A DNA stretch of 64,000 nt from Echinarachnius parma (GCA_037951105.1 JBAMJV010001328.1:1-64000), one strand, 5' to 3'; shown: positions 11,066 through 23,365, counted from the first letter of the stretch. The notes: generated by a model not told the origin, from the letters alone. Made by a program: numbers and translations.

Positions 11066-11955
11066 TTTAGAGGGACAGTTCTTTTTTTGGTATAGAGGGC
11101 GCTTCAAGAATTTTTTTTTTAGGTAATGAAAAACTTATGGACGTAAAATTTGAAAGAGTACACAATTGTAATGACAGAATCAACTTTCTGATCAAAATCG
11201 GTTCAGAAACGGCTAAAATATCCATAAGTATATCAGATTGGACTAACATTGGTGGGCGACCATTTTTTTTCTCAATAATTATTGTAAACAAATATTTTAT
11301 AATGCTACACATTTTTTTTAATCTACCAAAATTCTTTTTTTTTATGATCTCTCTAATTAAAACATTATTTAAACCAAACATCGCATTCACATTTGTGACA
11401 CTTGTGGTGTCTGGAGGGCGCCCTCTTGTGTTAACAGCTGCATTTAAGATTAAAATAGCCTGCTACAAAGTAAAGGTGCACCTGTAAAGTGTCAGATATT
11501 GCCCAAAATGGTGACATTTGAGACTTCAATCCTATACCAAAATTATTGTAAGATATGTCCGAAAGATGTGTAAAAGTTTCATTGAAAAAGAACACTGCTT
11601 TCCTGGTTAAAAAAGGGAAACTATGCGTCACCTTTTACGAATTACTGTATGACGTAAATGAGGTTATTTGAGCTGAATGATAGATATGAAGATATCGTCA
11701 TACTAAAGGAGCATTTGAACAAATCTAACCCTATTATATTCTTCTCTTATCATAATCTAAACAACACGGTAGAAGAGAAACGAGGAAGATCCAAGTAATT
11801 TTCGTGGAGTTCGACACTTTACAGGCATCCCTTTAACCGTGTATATGTTTTACTACCATTCAATCATCATTGAACTGTTGAAGTTTTTTAATGATAATTT
11901 GCAAGTTTTGATTACTAAAAATTGTGTTTGACCAAAACTGTACTATCCCTTTGAA
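11066..11955. mobile_element. Diverged family A-like MITE with nested TTAA element
   Basis: Outer ends AGAGGGACAGTTC and ACTGTACTATCCCT are family A-like. Inside, about 11465-11835, a second element has AGGTGCACCTGTAAAGTGTC at its left and GACACTTTACAGGCATCCCT at its right. This inner element is related to the one at 13926-14482. Confidence 0.55.
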
Positions 11956-12574
11956 AAAGATTAAATTGATTTGTTAAAGATGTCCATCCGTCATTGTGCG
12001 TCAATGCATATAGTTTTATAATAATGTCCTTGTTTTTTCTGATAAAACTTAAACAAATGTTTAAAAAGGTTCAATTAATTTGTTAAAGATGTCCATCTGT
12101 CATTCGATATAGAAAATAGTTTTGTAATGATGTCCTTGTTTTTTTTCTTAGAAAACTGGAAGAAAAAAAGTTTTTAAAAAGGCCAGTTGAATTGAAGTTT
12201 GAAGTTTTATTAACAACAACAAAAAATACATCATCAAATACATACATGTAAGACAAAATTATCAGAAATAATTACTGTAAGTACTTAACAAAACAATTAA
12301 AGTAAAAATAACAATGTCAGACGTGTATCTACCTAAACATTTTATAGATCAAAAATCAGGTTGTCGCTAAAAGAGAACCGAAAGTTAGCACAAGTGCTAG
12401 TCGAGATCGGTCCTCTCTTTTGTATAGTATAGACTATAATACAAATGACAGTATAAAATAACTTCAGTGTAAAATAACTTCAATATAAAAGAATCATAAT
12501 AATTAATGAGGTATACATTGTATACATTGTACCAAAAGGCATTTCTAACCAAGCATATACAATTATTTATTTAT

Positions 12575-13018
12575 TTACATTGTTAGGGCCTTGCGAAATG
12601 AATATCTTTTTTTTTTTTCTTTAATCTCCTGAGGCAAACTGTTCCAAAGTTTTGACCCAACAAAAGAAATGGAGAATGTCCCTTGAGTTGTCCTACATAT
12701 CGGCAAGCGTAACATAAAGTTTTCTTTCCCTCTGGTTCTATAAGTATGATGTAACACTTCACAATATTCTAGTAAGGAGTGTGGTGAATTTCCTACAAAC
12801 AAATCATAAACAAATGTTGAAACTGCAAGTTCATGCAAACTAAACACGTCCAATATCCTCAAGTTTTGAAACAGTGGTTTTGAGGATGTTCTGAATAATG
12901 AGAATGTAATCGCTCGCACAGCCATCTTTTGGGATAAATAAATACAATTCAAGTGAGATTTATAGCTACTCCCCCCCACACCTCTATTCCATACAGTATG
13001 TGGGGTTGTATAAAACAT
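12575..13018 (-). pseudogene. LINE reverse transcriptase, C-terminal part
   Basis: Continues the RT of 12949-13719 after a frameshift in a G/C run near 12970. It carries the thumb-region pattern QKMAVRAITF, then FVGSKLWNSLP, typical of CR1/L2/Rex LINE ORF2 C-termini. It ends at the LINE 3' UTR. Confidence 0.8.
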
Positions 13019-13920
13019 TTATATAAGAGCACAAGAATATACTGAAGCACAAAATATCTCAACTTAAAGAGCAAGCCCACTTTCCTCCGTACACTCTTAT
13101 TTACACATTTAATATGGTATTTCCAAGTCAAAGTGCTATCAATTTGAACTCCTACAAAAGATGCCACACTCACTTCACTTATATCCGTATCAGACAGTCT
13201 AAGGACACTATTTATATTAACGATCTGCCTTTTACTTTTAATAAACATATAATTCGTTTTCTTTAAATTAATAGTGAGCTTATTAGCGTTACACCATTTT
13301 TGAACTTCGTTTAACTGCTCATTAACTTCATTTATATCAATTTCCGTTCGACTCGCATCATAAGTATGGAAAATATTTGAATCGTCAGCAAACAATCTAA
13401 AATTAAAATAGTTAGTAGAACGAGGTAGATCATTAATATAAATCAAAAACAATGTAGGACCAAGAACCGACCCCTGTGGTACACCGCACGTTATATTCTT
13501 CCTGACAGATGTTGCCTTCTTATAGCATAATGCCTGAGAGCGATTCAAAAGATAATTAACAAACCATTGTAACGCAACACCACGGATACCATGTGCCATC
13601 TTCTCTAGAAGAATATCATGATTTATAGTATCGAACGCCTTTTGAAAATCTATAAATATACCAAGAGTAACTTTACCTTCATCCATTGATCTCATAAGTG
13701 TATTAATAAGATTGATCAAAGATAGTTTAGTACTATTTATTTCTTACGGAATCCATACTGATGTTTATACAAAATATCACTAGTCTCTAAAAAATCTATT
13801 AGACGAACATTTACAATTCTCTCAAATATTTTTCCAACAACAGGCAAAACTGAGATAGGTCTATAATTTCCTGGTTCCGCCTTTGCCCCTTTTTTTATAA
13901 ATAGGTGTCACCTTAGCTAC
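12949..13920 (-). pseudogene. LINE reverse transcriptase, palm domain
   Basis: In the ORF from 13719 the fragment shows IDFQKAFDTINHDIL, then GVPQGSVLGPTLFLIYIND, then the catalytic FADD box near residue 110, then the primer-grip region. Upstream, 13720-13920 encodes the N-terminal RT blocks in shifted frames: one extra A in a 7-A run near 13890 and an indel with stop near 13740. RT would copy its own RNA at a nicked target. The frameshifts make it non-functional. Confidence 0.9.
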
Positions 13921-13925
13921 CTTAA

Positions 13926-14482
13926 AGTGATCCGTGTAAAGTGTCAGATATTGCACAAACTGACATTTGAGACTTCAATCCTATATCAATATCATTGTAA
14001 AATAGAATTGAAAGATTTGTGAAAGTTTGAAAGGAAACGAACACTGTTTACCTAGTGGGAAAAAAAACCGAATATTGAGTTCATATTTTATCACCGAATA
14101 CTGATGGTCTGTTGTAGATTTGTCGCAGTAATAATCATCCGTTTGATCTTGACGATATCCGCACCCGTGTATACAGCTACAGACGGTACGGAATTCATGG
14201 AATTTGCGCACGCTAGGCTCAAAGTTCAGTGGGTCGGGAAAATTTCCCACGCGCGCTGGCAGGACGTGTTCAGCGACGACAATTGTACTTTTTATCAAAA
14301 CCGTTAGCTAACGCTTTTGAAATAATGATTTTCAATGATAATTATCTTCATACTAAAGGGACATTTGAAAAAATCGAACCCTATTTTATTCTTCTCTTAC
14401 CATAAGCTAAACAACACGGCAGAAGAGAAACGAGGAAGCTCCAAGTATTTTTCGTGGAGTTAGACACTTTACCTGGATCACT
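13926..14482. mobile_element. TTAA-flanked MITE inserted in the LINE
   Basis: The termini AGTGATCCGTGTAAAGTGTC and GACACTTTACCTGGATCACT are inverted. TTAA stands at 13922-13925 and 14483-14486. Removing the element and one TTAA rejoins the LINE frame at the RT motif ending in PIYKK. No transposase is encoded. Related elements are at ~11465-11835 and 53710-54128. Confidence 0.9.
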
Positions 14483-14486
14483 TTAA

Positions 14487-14714
14487 GACAATCAGGGAAA
14501 GTACCCTTTTCTGGTGACAAATTAAAAATGTAAGTCAATGGTACAACAATAAAATTAGCTGCATCCTTTATCAGTCTTACTGGTAGATTATCATATCCAT
14601 GAGTTGTATTACTGTCTAAAGCACACAAATAATCCAAAATTTCCCTTTCTGTAACGGGTTTCCAAAACAACGATTTGTCATTCCTTCTTCCTAAGTACTC
14701 CTTATAACTATAAC
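14487..14714 (-). pseudogene. LINE RT N-terminal fragment between two insertions
   Basis: Encodes FWKPVTEREILDYL and a downstream stretch ending in FPDCLK, the RT block 0/1 region. It is bounded by the 7-bp duplication of the 14715-16745 element on one side and the TTAA of the 13926-14482 element on the other. Confidence 0.85.
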
Positions 14715-16745
14715 CAAAGACACTACAAGGGGAAGACTGGACACTTCGGGGATTTTGTGTAACGCTGAATTTCGTACATGGTGAAGGGCGCCCCTAGCGT
14801 TGAGTAGGTAAACTTCTTGTCGTTTTCGCGCGTAGCCATTGAAAACACAATAGAGAACAATGGCGAGCAGGTCGAAAATAGCTGTATCTCCATTTTGGAA
14901 AGAGGTGTACCTTTGAAACTTTGCATACATATAGCATTCTGGTAGTTCTTTAAAATGATACCAAATTTGTTAGGAACGGTTTTGTAGTTTTGAAACAAAT
15001 TAAGAAAATGTTTGCAAAAAATCCCAAAATGTAACGGTGCCACCCTATTTGGGAGGCGAGTTCATGACACATGACCATTTATTGTTTGTTTGTTTGTTTA
15101 TTTTATTTAATCACGGTATATACAATAATAAAATGCCCGCTTTCAGCTACAAGCTGTTTTTCAGCAGGGCCGTGAAACATAAGAATACAGAAATACATAA
15201 GATACATAAAATAATACAAAATATACATTACAAACAGGTTATTTAAGAGAAGAAAAAAAAAGAAAAAACATATTTACAAAGATAGGGGTAATAATAATTT
15301 ACAAATATTAATCAGAATGAACGAGGAAACCAAAAGGCATAAGTACATGAGTATAACAATCATTGAACAGCTAATATGCACATGAATTATAAATCTAGTA
15401 TGGTTAGCTTCATTATTTCCTTTTTAAATATCTTAACGTCGTGTATAATTCGTAAATAAATAGGTAGAATGTTGAACAGTTTTGATGCATCATATAATGG
15501 GCTATTTCGAACAATTATGTATCCATGGTGAATGAAAACAGAATAAGATTAAGCTCCAAAACGTATTGTTCCATAAAATTTCAATACCAAGAAACTTTTT
15601 TGAAAAATTTTCAAATTATCAATTCTAAAATGTAACCCTTTGTACCACTTTTTATACTATTGATTGTGAAAATGACCATATATATAGTTAATCAACAGAA
15701 CGTTTTATGAATCCTTGCCATTATATGATATAAATTAGCTTTGATATTTTTAAAAATTGTAGGTAACAAAGGCAGTTATTTAATTTAAGGTGTAATTAAA
15801 ATTTAGATCAAACTGAGATCTCATTGCATCGTTTATTTTGTTGGTGTGTGTGTGTATATTTGTGTTTGTATGTCTGTGCATTTGTGTGTGTGTTTGTATA
15901 CATTTGCGTATGTATATGTGATAGTATGTGTATGTGTTTGTATGTTTGTAGGCCTACATAGTACATGTATGTATGTTGATGTGTCATGTGTTTGTGTGTG
16001 TATGTGTCTACAATAACATGACCAGCTTTCTGGCAGCTTTCCCACATGGAGATTTTAAATTCAGAACTAGAAATGCTGTGGCACACTAACTATTTAAAAA
16101 AAACACCAAAAACAAAACAACAGATTTCTAGGGGACCCCCCCCCCCCCCCCCCCCTCCAGCTGCCGTGCGGCAATACCCTTGCTTCCACCCAAATTCTAG
16201 CTGTAAGAGTGTAGGTCTACCCTATTTTTTGAGGCATCGCATTTCCGATGTGACAGTTAACAAAATGCTTGTGTTTCAGATGTGACACTCTTGTTAACAA
16301 CAATTCTTCATATAAAGAGAAAAGAGGTATTTAAATAAATGTTACTATTTTGATTTCAAACCATGACACGGGTAACAGCAACAATCTTGATGACGAGTTC
16401 GTTTTTAACAGCAAGCAAAGAAACTTGTACGTGAATGTTGACTTGATTCTGCATGTCTACTATTAAATATTTCTTGGAAATTTTCACCTGTAAACAGACA
16501 AACTTAGAAACAAACTCCTTTTAATATTTGGTGTACATTTTGAGATTAAAAAAATCAAAAATAAGAAGGAATTTGATACTTCACTACCAGTTCCCTATGG
16601 TGTTTTCAATGGCTACGCGCGAAAACAACAAGAAGTTTACCTACCCAACGCTAGGGGCGCCCTTCCCCATGTACGAAATTCAGCGTTTCATCGATCGCTG
16701 TACAAAACCGGCGCAGTGTCCAGTCTTCCCCTTGTAGTGTCTTTG
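14715..16745. mobile_element. 2-kb non-autonomous DNA transposon with 7-bp duplication
   Basis: Terminal inverted repeats begin CAAAGACACTACAAGG and extend imperfectly for about 130 bp. CTATAAC occurs at 14708-14714 and again at 16746-16752, a target duplication. Excision with one duplicate restores the LINE frame. The interior has AT-rich DNA, a TG microsatellite and a poly-C run but no transposase. The family is uncertain: 7-bp duplications are unusual and the ends do not match a superfamily I can name. Confidence 0.85.
15838..16012. repeat. (TG)n/(TGTATG)n microsatellite
   Basis: About 170 bp of TG-rich repeat inside the 2-kb element. The His/Thr-rich ORFs on the minus strand are repeat products. 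Confidence 0.9.
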
Positions 16746-16752
16746 CTATAAC

Positions 16753-17222
16753 ATACATTTGGAATTTTCCTTGCTAAGTTTGACCCAATAGTGACAAAAT
16801 AATTATTTAGCTCCTCAGCTATGTCTCCCTCAGAGGACACAACTCTAGCAGCTCCATCAATACGATCAGACGGTAAAACTAACTCATCTATTTCAGTATT
16901 TTTAGACTTTCCTCTTCCACTTATCAACTCGTTTATTGTTTTCCATGTTTTACCTGTATCATGCTTATTTTCATCAAATAACTTACTATAATACATTCGT
17001 TTAGCATTCCTCAATACCGTTGTTAATGTATTTCTATATTCTTAAACCCTTGTGCATACCTTCTACATTAAAATTTGATGCTTTATATTTATTGTATAAA
17101 CTGTGTTTAGTTATCCATGGCTTTTTTGGAGTATGTCTCGTCTGTACACTAGTATGCACACTATTTGGAGCATGTTTATCACACACCTCTACAAACAAAT
17201 CATAAAATACAGAATAAGCCAT
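16753..17222 (-). pseudogene. LINE ORF2 endonuclease-RT linker
   Basis: Contains KKPWITKHSLYNKYK, then MYYSKLFDENK, then SSEGDIAEELNNYF, the spacer typical of CR1/L2-like ORF2. One extra base near 17040 shifts the frame between the two halves. Confidence 0.8.
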
Positions 17223-17246
17223 ATTAACATCTTTGCATCTACATAG

Positions 17247-18060
17247 TTACACAATCCCAATCAATGCACAAAACAAATGAACATTAAACTGCTTGTACGT
17301 GCGAGCAATTTTCCTCAAAGAAACATCCTTATTCACAATAGGGTGATGTTGAAATACCGCAAATATAGGAAAATGATCAGACACATCAGTTTCTATAACA
17401 CCTGAATGAATTACACAATTACTTACATTAGTATAAACATGATCAATAAGAGATGAAGACTGATCTGTCACTCTCGTCGGCATTGTAATTATCTGTTGTA
17501 TTCCTGTACTCTATATTGTGCTCAAATAATCATCTGTCCTCATATTAACATTTCTACGTGATAAATCTATATTAAAATCACCTATTAAAACTATATTTGA
17601 CCTTCCAACATTTAACCTCTCCAAGATGCCTAATAAACTATTTTGAAATTGACAAATGTCAGTATTTGGTTTACGGTAAATTACACCCATAACAATTTTA
17701 TTATCATTTCCAATTATCTCCAACCAGAGGCTTTCAGCATGCAAGACAGTATAATCTAATCTTATATATTTTAACATGATATTGAGGTATGCACCAACTC
17801 CACCACCCCTTAATTTAATCAGCCTCTCGGCAGTTAACCTCGAGAACATAATATTTTAAATTAACAGTATCAACATTAGGAACACTCCATACTTCAGATA
17901 GGGCAATCACATCAAATTTAGAACTCAAACTATGTTCATAAAGGAAACTCAATTATCCAATATTCTTATTAAGGGATCTAATATTCACATGAGTAATACT
18001 AAGAGAGGTAGAACAAGTGAGCTGCATGGTATTATCAAAATCGGTTGGGGTTAAACTATG
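17247..18060 (-). pseudogene. LINE APE-type endonuclease domain
   Basis: Frames show HVNIRSLNKN near the start, GGGVGAYL, ESLWLEI, VIYRKPN, then IGDFNIDL, and finally SSLIDHVYTN and VSDHFPIF, the ordered blocks of AP-like LINE endonucleases. A stop follows NKNIG and further stops separate the halves near 17500 and 17850. The domain would nick target DNA to prime reverse transcription. Confidence 0.85.
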
Positions 18061-18269
18061 TGCTTGTACATCAATATTATTCTCATCATAATCGATATTA
18101 ATCATCATCGAATATTATTTAAAGATCTGTACAAATTGTGGAAAAGAGAGTTAGGCAAGGAAATGCAGTTTGAACTTCTCGTAGTCGATGTTGTCAATGC
18201 CAACATCGAACAAGCCATCTGGAGAAGTCATGGTCTTGCAGGGGTATCGATCCGTTTTTGAGATTGGGG

Positions 18270-18920
18270 GTGCGAAATTTGAAAAAAATTCCAGAGTGAC
18301 CACTGAGAGAGCTAAAAGCCCCACATTGGCATGCCCGGAAGTTTTAGTATGCGCTCATTGAAAGTGTCTTGATGGCTCGAAGACCTGACTTTGGGGGGCA
18401 CCCACATTTGGGGACAATAATGGGGGTCCAGGGGGCGGAGCCCCCGGAAGCTTTTAGATTTCAGACATTTGCTCCTAGCATGGGTGTTAAAATTGTATAA
18501 AATAGTGAACCTACTCATAACGTATTTTTAAAGGGCATAGCGAGGAAAAGACTGAGCCTTGCATGAGATGGATCCACGTGATCATGTATACTATAGAGCC
18601 ATCGATATAGTCTAGGGCATTGGGCTCCCATGAAACTAAGCATGGGCGTCGACAATTTCGAAAAAAGTGTAGGGGAGACATTGCGAGGAAGCGAAGCGAC
18701 CAAGCGGGGGAGGGTGTGGGAGGGGGTGTCCCCCTCCCACAGTAGGGAGCTTTTGTATTTTTGGGCGCGAAAATGTGCGATTTGGTGCACACCTGAGACA
18801 GAAATTTCACGTAATATGAAGTATATAGGTATGGAACCAAACATACATAATGACAAAGGGAGGGGGACAATCTGCTCCTTTTTCAAATGTGGGGGGACAT
18901 GATATTCCAATTTGATTTTC
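18270..18920. repeat. Dispersed GC-rich repeat of unknown class
   Basis: The segment contains self-complementary GGGGGCGGAGCCCCC and a G/C-rich core. Overlapping ORFs on both strands have no domains. I read it as non-coding repeat DNA. Confidence 0.35.
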
Positions 18921-19229
18921 GTTCAGCGCATATGTACCGAGATTATTTTATTTTCTGTGACGGTGTGCTATCTATAGATGAGGGTTTAATAAACTTGGTT
19001 TGAGGTGTGCGTTTGAGAAATTACGCTGCCCAACACATTTCAAAAGGTGAGTTCCCGCAACCCAAATGAAACTTGCAATATGAGAAACTGTATGCGCGCG
19101 AAGCGCGCGGCAAAAAAGAGATTTACAGTCCTTTTCAAACTAAAAAAACAGCTATTTTGAAGATTAATTATTGATAAATGTGTCTTTCCCCTCTTTGGCA
19201 TTATATCACTCGATTTTGTTCTTCCTCAT

Positions 19230-19350
19230 TTTCGGAATTATTGGGGGGGCGAAATGATATGTTCGCCCCCCCCCCCAATATTTTCATTGGGGGGGGGGGG
19301 GGGGCGACCGCCCCCCCTGCCCCCCCCCCCCCCCCCCCCCCCCCCCAGGA
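19230..19350. repeat. Poly-G/poly-C cluster
   Basis: Alternating G and C homopolymers with a nearly pure C run of about 30 at 19318-19347. The run lengths may be unreliable in assembly. Confidence 0.85.
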
Positions 19351-19542
19351 TCGACACCCCTGTGGTCTTGATCTCATCATTAGTTGATTTGTTGAAGCCC
19401 ATAATTAATTTGTTGAAGATGTGAAATCTGCCGACAGTTGAAATATATTGTCTGGCCCATCGTATTTCCTATCAATCAGTCGTTTGCCATGATTTTGTAT
19501 CAATACCCCTTTTTCCTCGTGTATAGAAACAATGAATATTAA

Positions 19543-19911
19543 AGGGACTTAGTAACATTGTCCAAATCCTCAAAACTTATTAGGAACTCTAGTGGTTCTC
19601 TCATACCTTATCATATTCATGTTAACAATAAAAGCACGGGACAGGTTTCGTTTTTTCAAATTTCCATTTCGTTCAAAAGTTGTTTACGATTGAATTGTTC
19701 ATATATAAAATTGTCTACAGGATAATTTAAGCCGGGTACAGAGTAAGTGCAATGAGTTAGTAAATATCACTTTGCATTTCACTCATATCTCAGCCAAATT
19801 TGTTTGTTTACACATTACTTTGTGGACATATCAGATCATACCAATACAAAATACACATTTTGATCACTTTTTGCACTTGTCAACAAAATTATTAGATCCC
19901 TTTAAGATAAT
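19543..19911. mobile_element. TTAA-flanked MITE, family B
   Basis: Ends AGGGACTTAGTAAC and TTATTAGATCCCT are inverted and flanked by TTAA at 19539-19542 and 19912-19915. The interior matches the copy at 9621-10009 in reverse orientation. Confidence 0.85.
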
Positions 19912-19915
19912 TGAG

Positions 19916-20850
19916 TAGTGAACTGAACGCGCGCTATAAAAAGTAGCCACCATTATTATTATTTATTATCATTATTACATATTGTCCCATTGTTGCCCCT
20001 TTACTACACCGTAATACCCCTGTAGTAATGTAACAACCGAATTACCGAAACAAATACAACTACTGTTTATGATGGGTGCAAGCAGCACTATCCAGTACCC
20101 CCTCAAATGGTCTTTCTGCCCCCCTTGAGCTTCCATCGAAACACCTTGGTGGTATAACCCTTGAAGCCCTGGATTGACTTCCCCCCTGCTGCATCGCCCT
20201 TCAAATTGTCAGTTGTTTGGTTTAGAAGTTATATATTGTTTATAATTAAATGTCATTTGTTTTTATAATAAACCGATTGTAAAACATGTGTTTATTTGAC
20301 CTTTTTTGAAATTGTGCAAGGTTTAGCCCACCATTAAGAGTTTTAAAATGAAAAATAAAGATGACTATTATTTGGGCGAGATGAATAAGCGGCGAGATGT
20401 CTAGAGGCGTAACAACTATTAACCCTCTACTCGAACGAACATGATCTACGCGGTTTCAACGCACCGAATTGGAATAAATACTTCCTTGTTCCGGGTTATG
20501 CTTACGACAGTTTCGAAAGAGCAAAAAGTCTTAGTTCTGTTTATTGCTTCTTATAGAATGACAGTAGTAAGTATCGTTTTGACTTTATTCCTATAGTTTT
20601 AAATTATCACACACTGTACTTATATGAGTTTTTATAGCAGCGTTAGTTTTTATTTACAAGATTAAAATCAAATTTGTTTGAGTGAAAGCTCCAGAGTCGC
20701 GCGCTCATTATATGTTGGATTACTGCATTTGTTGACCATCGCGAATCATATAGTTGAGTATTGCGTTGTGTGTGAAGCAATTCCCAATGCAATGCCAATG
20801 GCAGTGCAGTGATTGAGCCCGAGTGATATCATTATCATATATCAGATCAT
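19916..20850. other. Unique-looking intergenic sequence
   Basis: No repeat family from elsewhere in the window is recognised, which is rare here. It could hold the upstream non-coding exon or promoter of the kinase gene, or of the signal-peptide exon that follows, but no specific promoter element was identified. Confidence 0.3.
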
Positions 20851-20858
20851 ATCAGATC

Positions 20859-20942
20859 ATGCTGAACGGGTTTGTAATGTTCAGCTTCCTTTCAGTTTTA
20901 GTTTTAGTTTTAGTTTTAGCTGCTGATGGACAAATAAATGAA
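20859..20942 (+). CDS. Candidate first exon encoding a signal peptide
   Basis: An ATG at 20859 opens 28 codons and ends exactly at a good donor (GAA|GTAAGG). The peptide begins MLNGFVMFSFLSVLV, continues with a Val-Leu repeat and reaches AADGQINE, giving an n-region, a strong hydrophobic core and an A-A-D cleavage-like site. The hydrophobic core is encoded by a (TTTTAG)n simple repeat, so a chance origin is possible. No downstream exon was found to complete it. If real, it is the start of a secreted or membrane protein gene on the + strand. Confidence 0.3.
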
Positions 20943-21928
20943 GTAAGGACCGTATATAATATTAATTTTATTTTACTTTTTAGTTCGTTTGTGGATGATC
21001 GAATTTTCATTGATGATGTTTATGATCTATTGAATTGACGAGTAATTGAATGTGAACAGACCAGTGAGAAAATGACATTGGCAAATGGCTTCTATTTGAA
21101 TGGCTTCATCACCTTTTTTGTGTGTCTTATTCATTTAAATGGGCAACATTATTTGGACACTGCGCTGCTCGCAAACTGACATTGCATTGTTAACAAGCAT
21201 GACAAGATGAAGGTTGACATTCTCTACCAAGACTAGCTCAAGGGAATACTAGCTAGGAAGACACATTTTCATCAAGTCTGTTAATTAACAACACAGTCAA
21301 TAAATTAGTAGACTGTGTCTGTCGTACAAGTTTGTGAGATCAACCAAAAATGTAAAAATATTTCTACCTATATTATATAATCTCACTAAATAAACCAACT
21401 GAATAGGCAGAGGGTAAAATTCAACACAATTTGAAACTTACATGTACATGACCCTTCTGATGTCAAAAGAACCTTTTAATTCCTATTTGAGAATATCTGA
21501 TCTATTATTAAATATTGCAATGGATGCTTGAAAAGCTGTTTACTGCCCTCTAAATACATGTAGACCAGTTGTTTACATGTTCAGGCTTCTGCCCAGTCAA
21601 CTTCCCAAATTCCTCCTGGAACTATTATTTCCAGTCCGTTCGTTTAGTTCCGTAGCATCGTAGCGAGGCTTCCTAAAACAAAGCGATGAACTGTTGAACG
21701 GGAATTGGATATTATGCAATAGTACAATGTACAAATGGCAGGTATGCTAAGTTACAGCATATTAACGTGTACGGTGTATTGCGTGTAAATGGTCCAGCTG
21801 ACTGGACCATTTACTTTTGTAGATGTGCTTGAATGGAGCATCCGTTCTTTTTGTCATGTGATGGGGCACATCTCAGTACTTAGAGTATGACATGAAGGTT
21901 ATTTGCTAAAACTTATGTTAACGTTGGC

Positions 21929-22939
21929 TAAGGCTGTTGACGAGTCACGGGTACCCGGGTCCCGCCGAAAAATGTTGAGTCCTGGGCGCAAAAGTCGATA
22001 CTCGATATCCCGAAAAAAAGGGGAAGTCCCCTCATTGAACGCAAGAGTTATCATGTTCATTCAAGTTACAAAAATTGAGCGCATTTATGACAATAAATCA
22101 TCTTCTAAAATACAGCAAATTCGTAAATAAATTATAGTTTTAGCATTTCTGACATGATTTTAATGGAATTATGGCAACATACTGTTCAAATTTACCTTGA
22201 TTACGACATTTCTGATGGGAATAGGACATTAATGATCTTGGTGACCGATCATTATCTTCAACACACTTCACTGAATATGATTGTCATCGCGCCACTATTT
22301 TTGGCTATTTTCTGCCAACAAGTGATTATCATAGATCCAATAAATCGATGACTCACAATGCAATTTCATGTTATATTCGTATTACGTAGTTCAGGCGAAG
22401 CAGCGAAAACCAGACACGCGTGTTGCGTGTTTTGGTTTGCAAAACCGCGACAGGTTTTCGCTGCTTCGCCTGAACTACGTAATACGAATGGAACATGAAA
22501 TTGTATTGGGAGTCATCGATTTATTAGATCTACTATTGATAATCGCTTGTTGGTAGAAAATAGCCCAAAATAATGGCGCGATGACAATCATATTCAGTGA
22601 AGTGTGTTGAAGACACGATCGGTCACTGAGAGTGAGATCATTAATGTCCTATTCTCGTCAGAAATGTCGTAATCAAGGTAAATTTGAACATGTTAACATA
22701 ATTCCGTTAAAATCATGTCAGAAATGCTAAAAATATAATTCATTTACAATTTTGCTGTATTTTACAAGATGATATTGTCATAAATGCGCTCAATTTTTGT
22801 CACTTGAATGAACATGTTTTCCCAGCGGCGTGACATGCCGATAGCGAAATCAACAAATGGGTAAATTTCGGGTACCCGTGACTCGTCCGAAAAATTATCG
22901 CGAGTCCCGGGAGGGAAATACTCCCGAAATCGACAGCAC
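21929..22939. mobile_element. ~1-kb palindromic element, Mutator-like duplication
   Basis: The left arm (21929-~22411) and right arm (~22450-22939) are inverted over nearly 480 bp, with a ~40-bp loop at about 22412-22451. TAACGTTGGC occurs at 21919-21928 and 22940-22949, giving a 9-10-bp target duplication. Long terminal inverted repeats plus a 9-10-bp duplication suit a non-autonomous Mutator-like element. ORFs inside lie in the arms and have no domain. Confidence 0.8.
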
Positions 22940-23141
22940 TAACGTTGGCACATGCTTGAGGCTGAGCCTAAATTTGAACAATTTTGGAAAGATATCATTA
23001 AGGGAACATACAAATTGCACTGACATTCTGACTGCATGTCATGAAATATACCTCTTCATGAGCCATGTAACACACATGTACTATTCAGACAAACGTTCCA
23101 ATATAAACATACGTTCTTGGTTTTTGGTTGATTTCCCTCCA

Positions 23142-23365
23142 AAATATTCCATCCGGAATTTAAACTGGATGTACATAGTATGTTATTTAGCCAAATACAA
23201 ATTTGAGCAATAAAATGATCGAAATGAGGCCAATGAATCTAGTCCGTCATTGGTATAGGAAAGACTTGTCACTTGTCTCATTTCGATCATTTTATTGCTC
23301 AAATTTTTATTTGGCTAAACATCCAGTTTAAATTCCGGATGGAATATTTTGGAGGGCCATGCATA
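23142..23365. repeat. Inverted repeat, ~90-bp arms
   Basis: The left arm (CATCCGGAATTTAAACTGGA at 23149) and right arm (TCCAGTTTAAATTCCGGATG at 23322) extend through GAGCAATAAAATGATCGAAA and its complement. The loop is ~45 bp. It is probably a small foldback element. Confidence 0.75.

Larger units (their letters stand above)
12185..18230 (-). mobile_element. Dead CR1/L2-type non-LTR retrotransposon
   Basis: Read on the minus strand, the parts occur in order: APE endonuclease (about 18060-17250), linker (17222-16753), and reverse transcriptase (14714-14487, then 13920-12575). The 3' end near 12185 has a TTCAA-rich tail. Two DNA elements (14715-16745 and 13926-14482) split it; removing both rejoins the reading frame. 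Stops and single-base slips in homopolymers make it inactive. Without insertions the element is about 3.5 kb. It is a separate copy from the LINE fragments at 26870-28170 and 34085-35540. Confidence 0.85.

Noticed and set aside
18511-18910. Overlapping 119- and 131-residue ORFs on the minus strand
   Set aside because: They share the same DNA in two frames, have no domain, and lie in a GC-rich dispersed repeat.
22380-22480. Terminator or attenuator hairpin
   Set aside because: It is the centre of a ~1-kb transposon palindrome in eukaryotic DNA.
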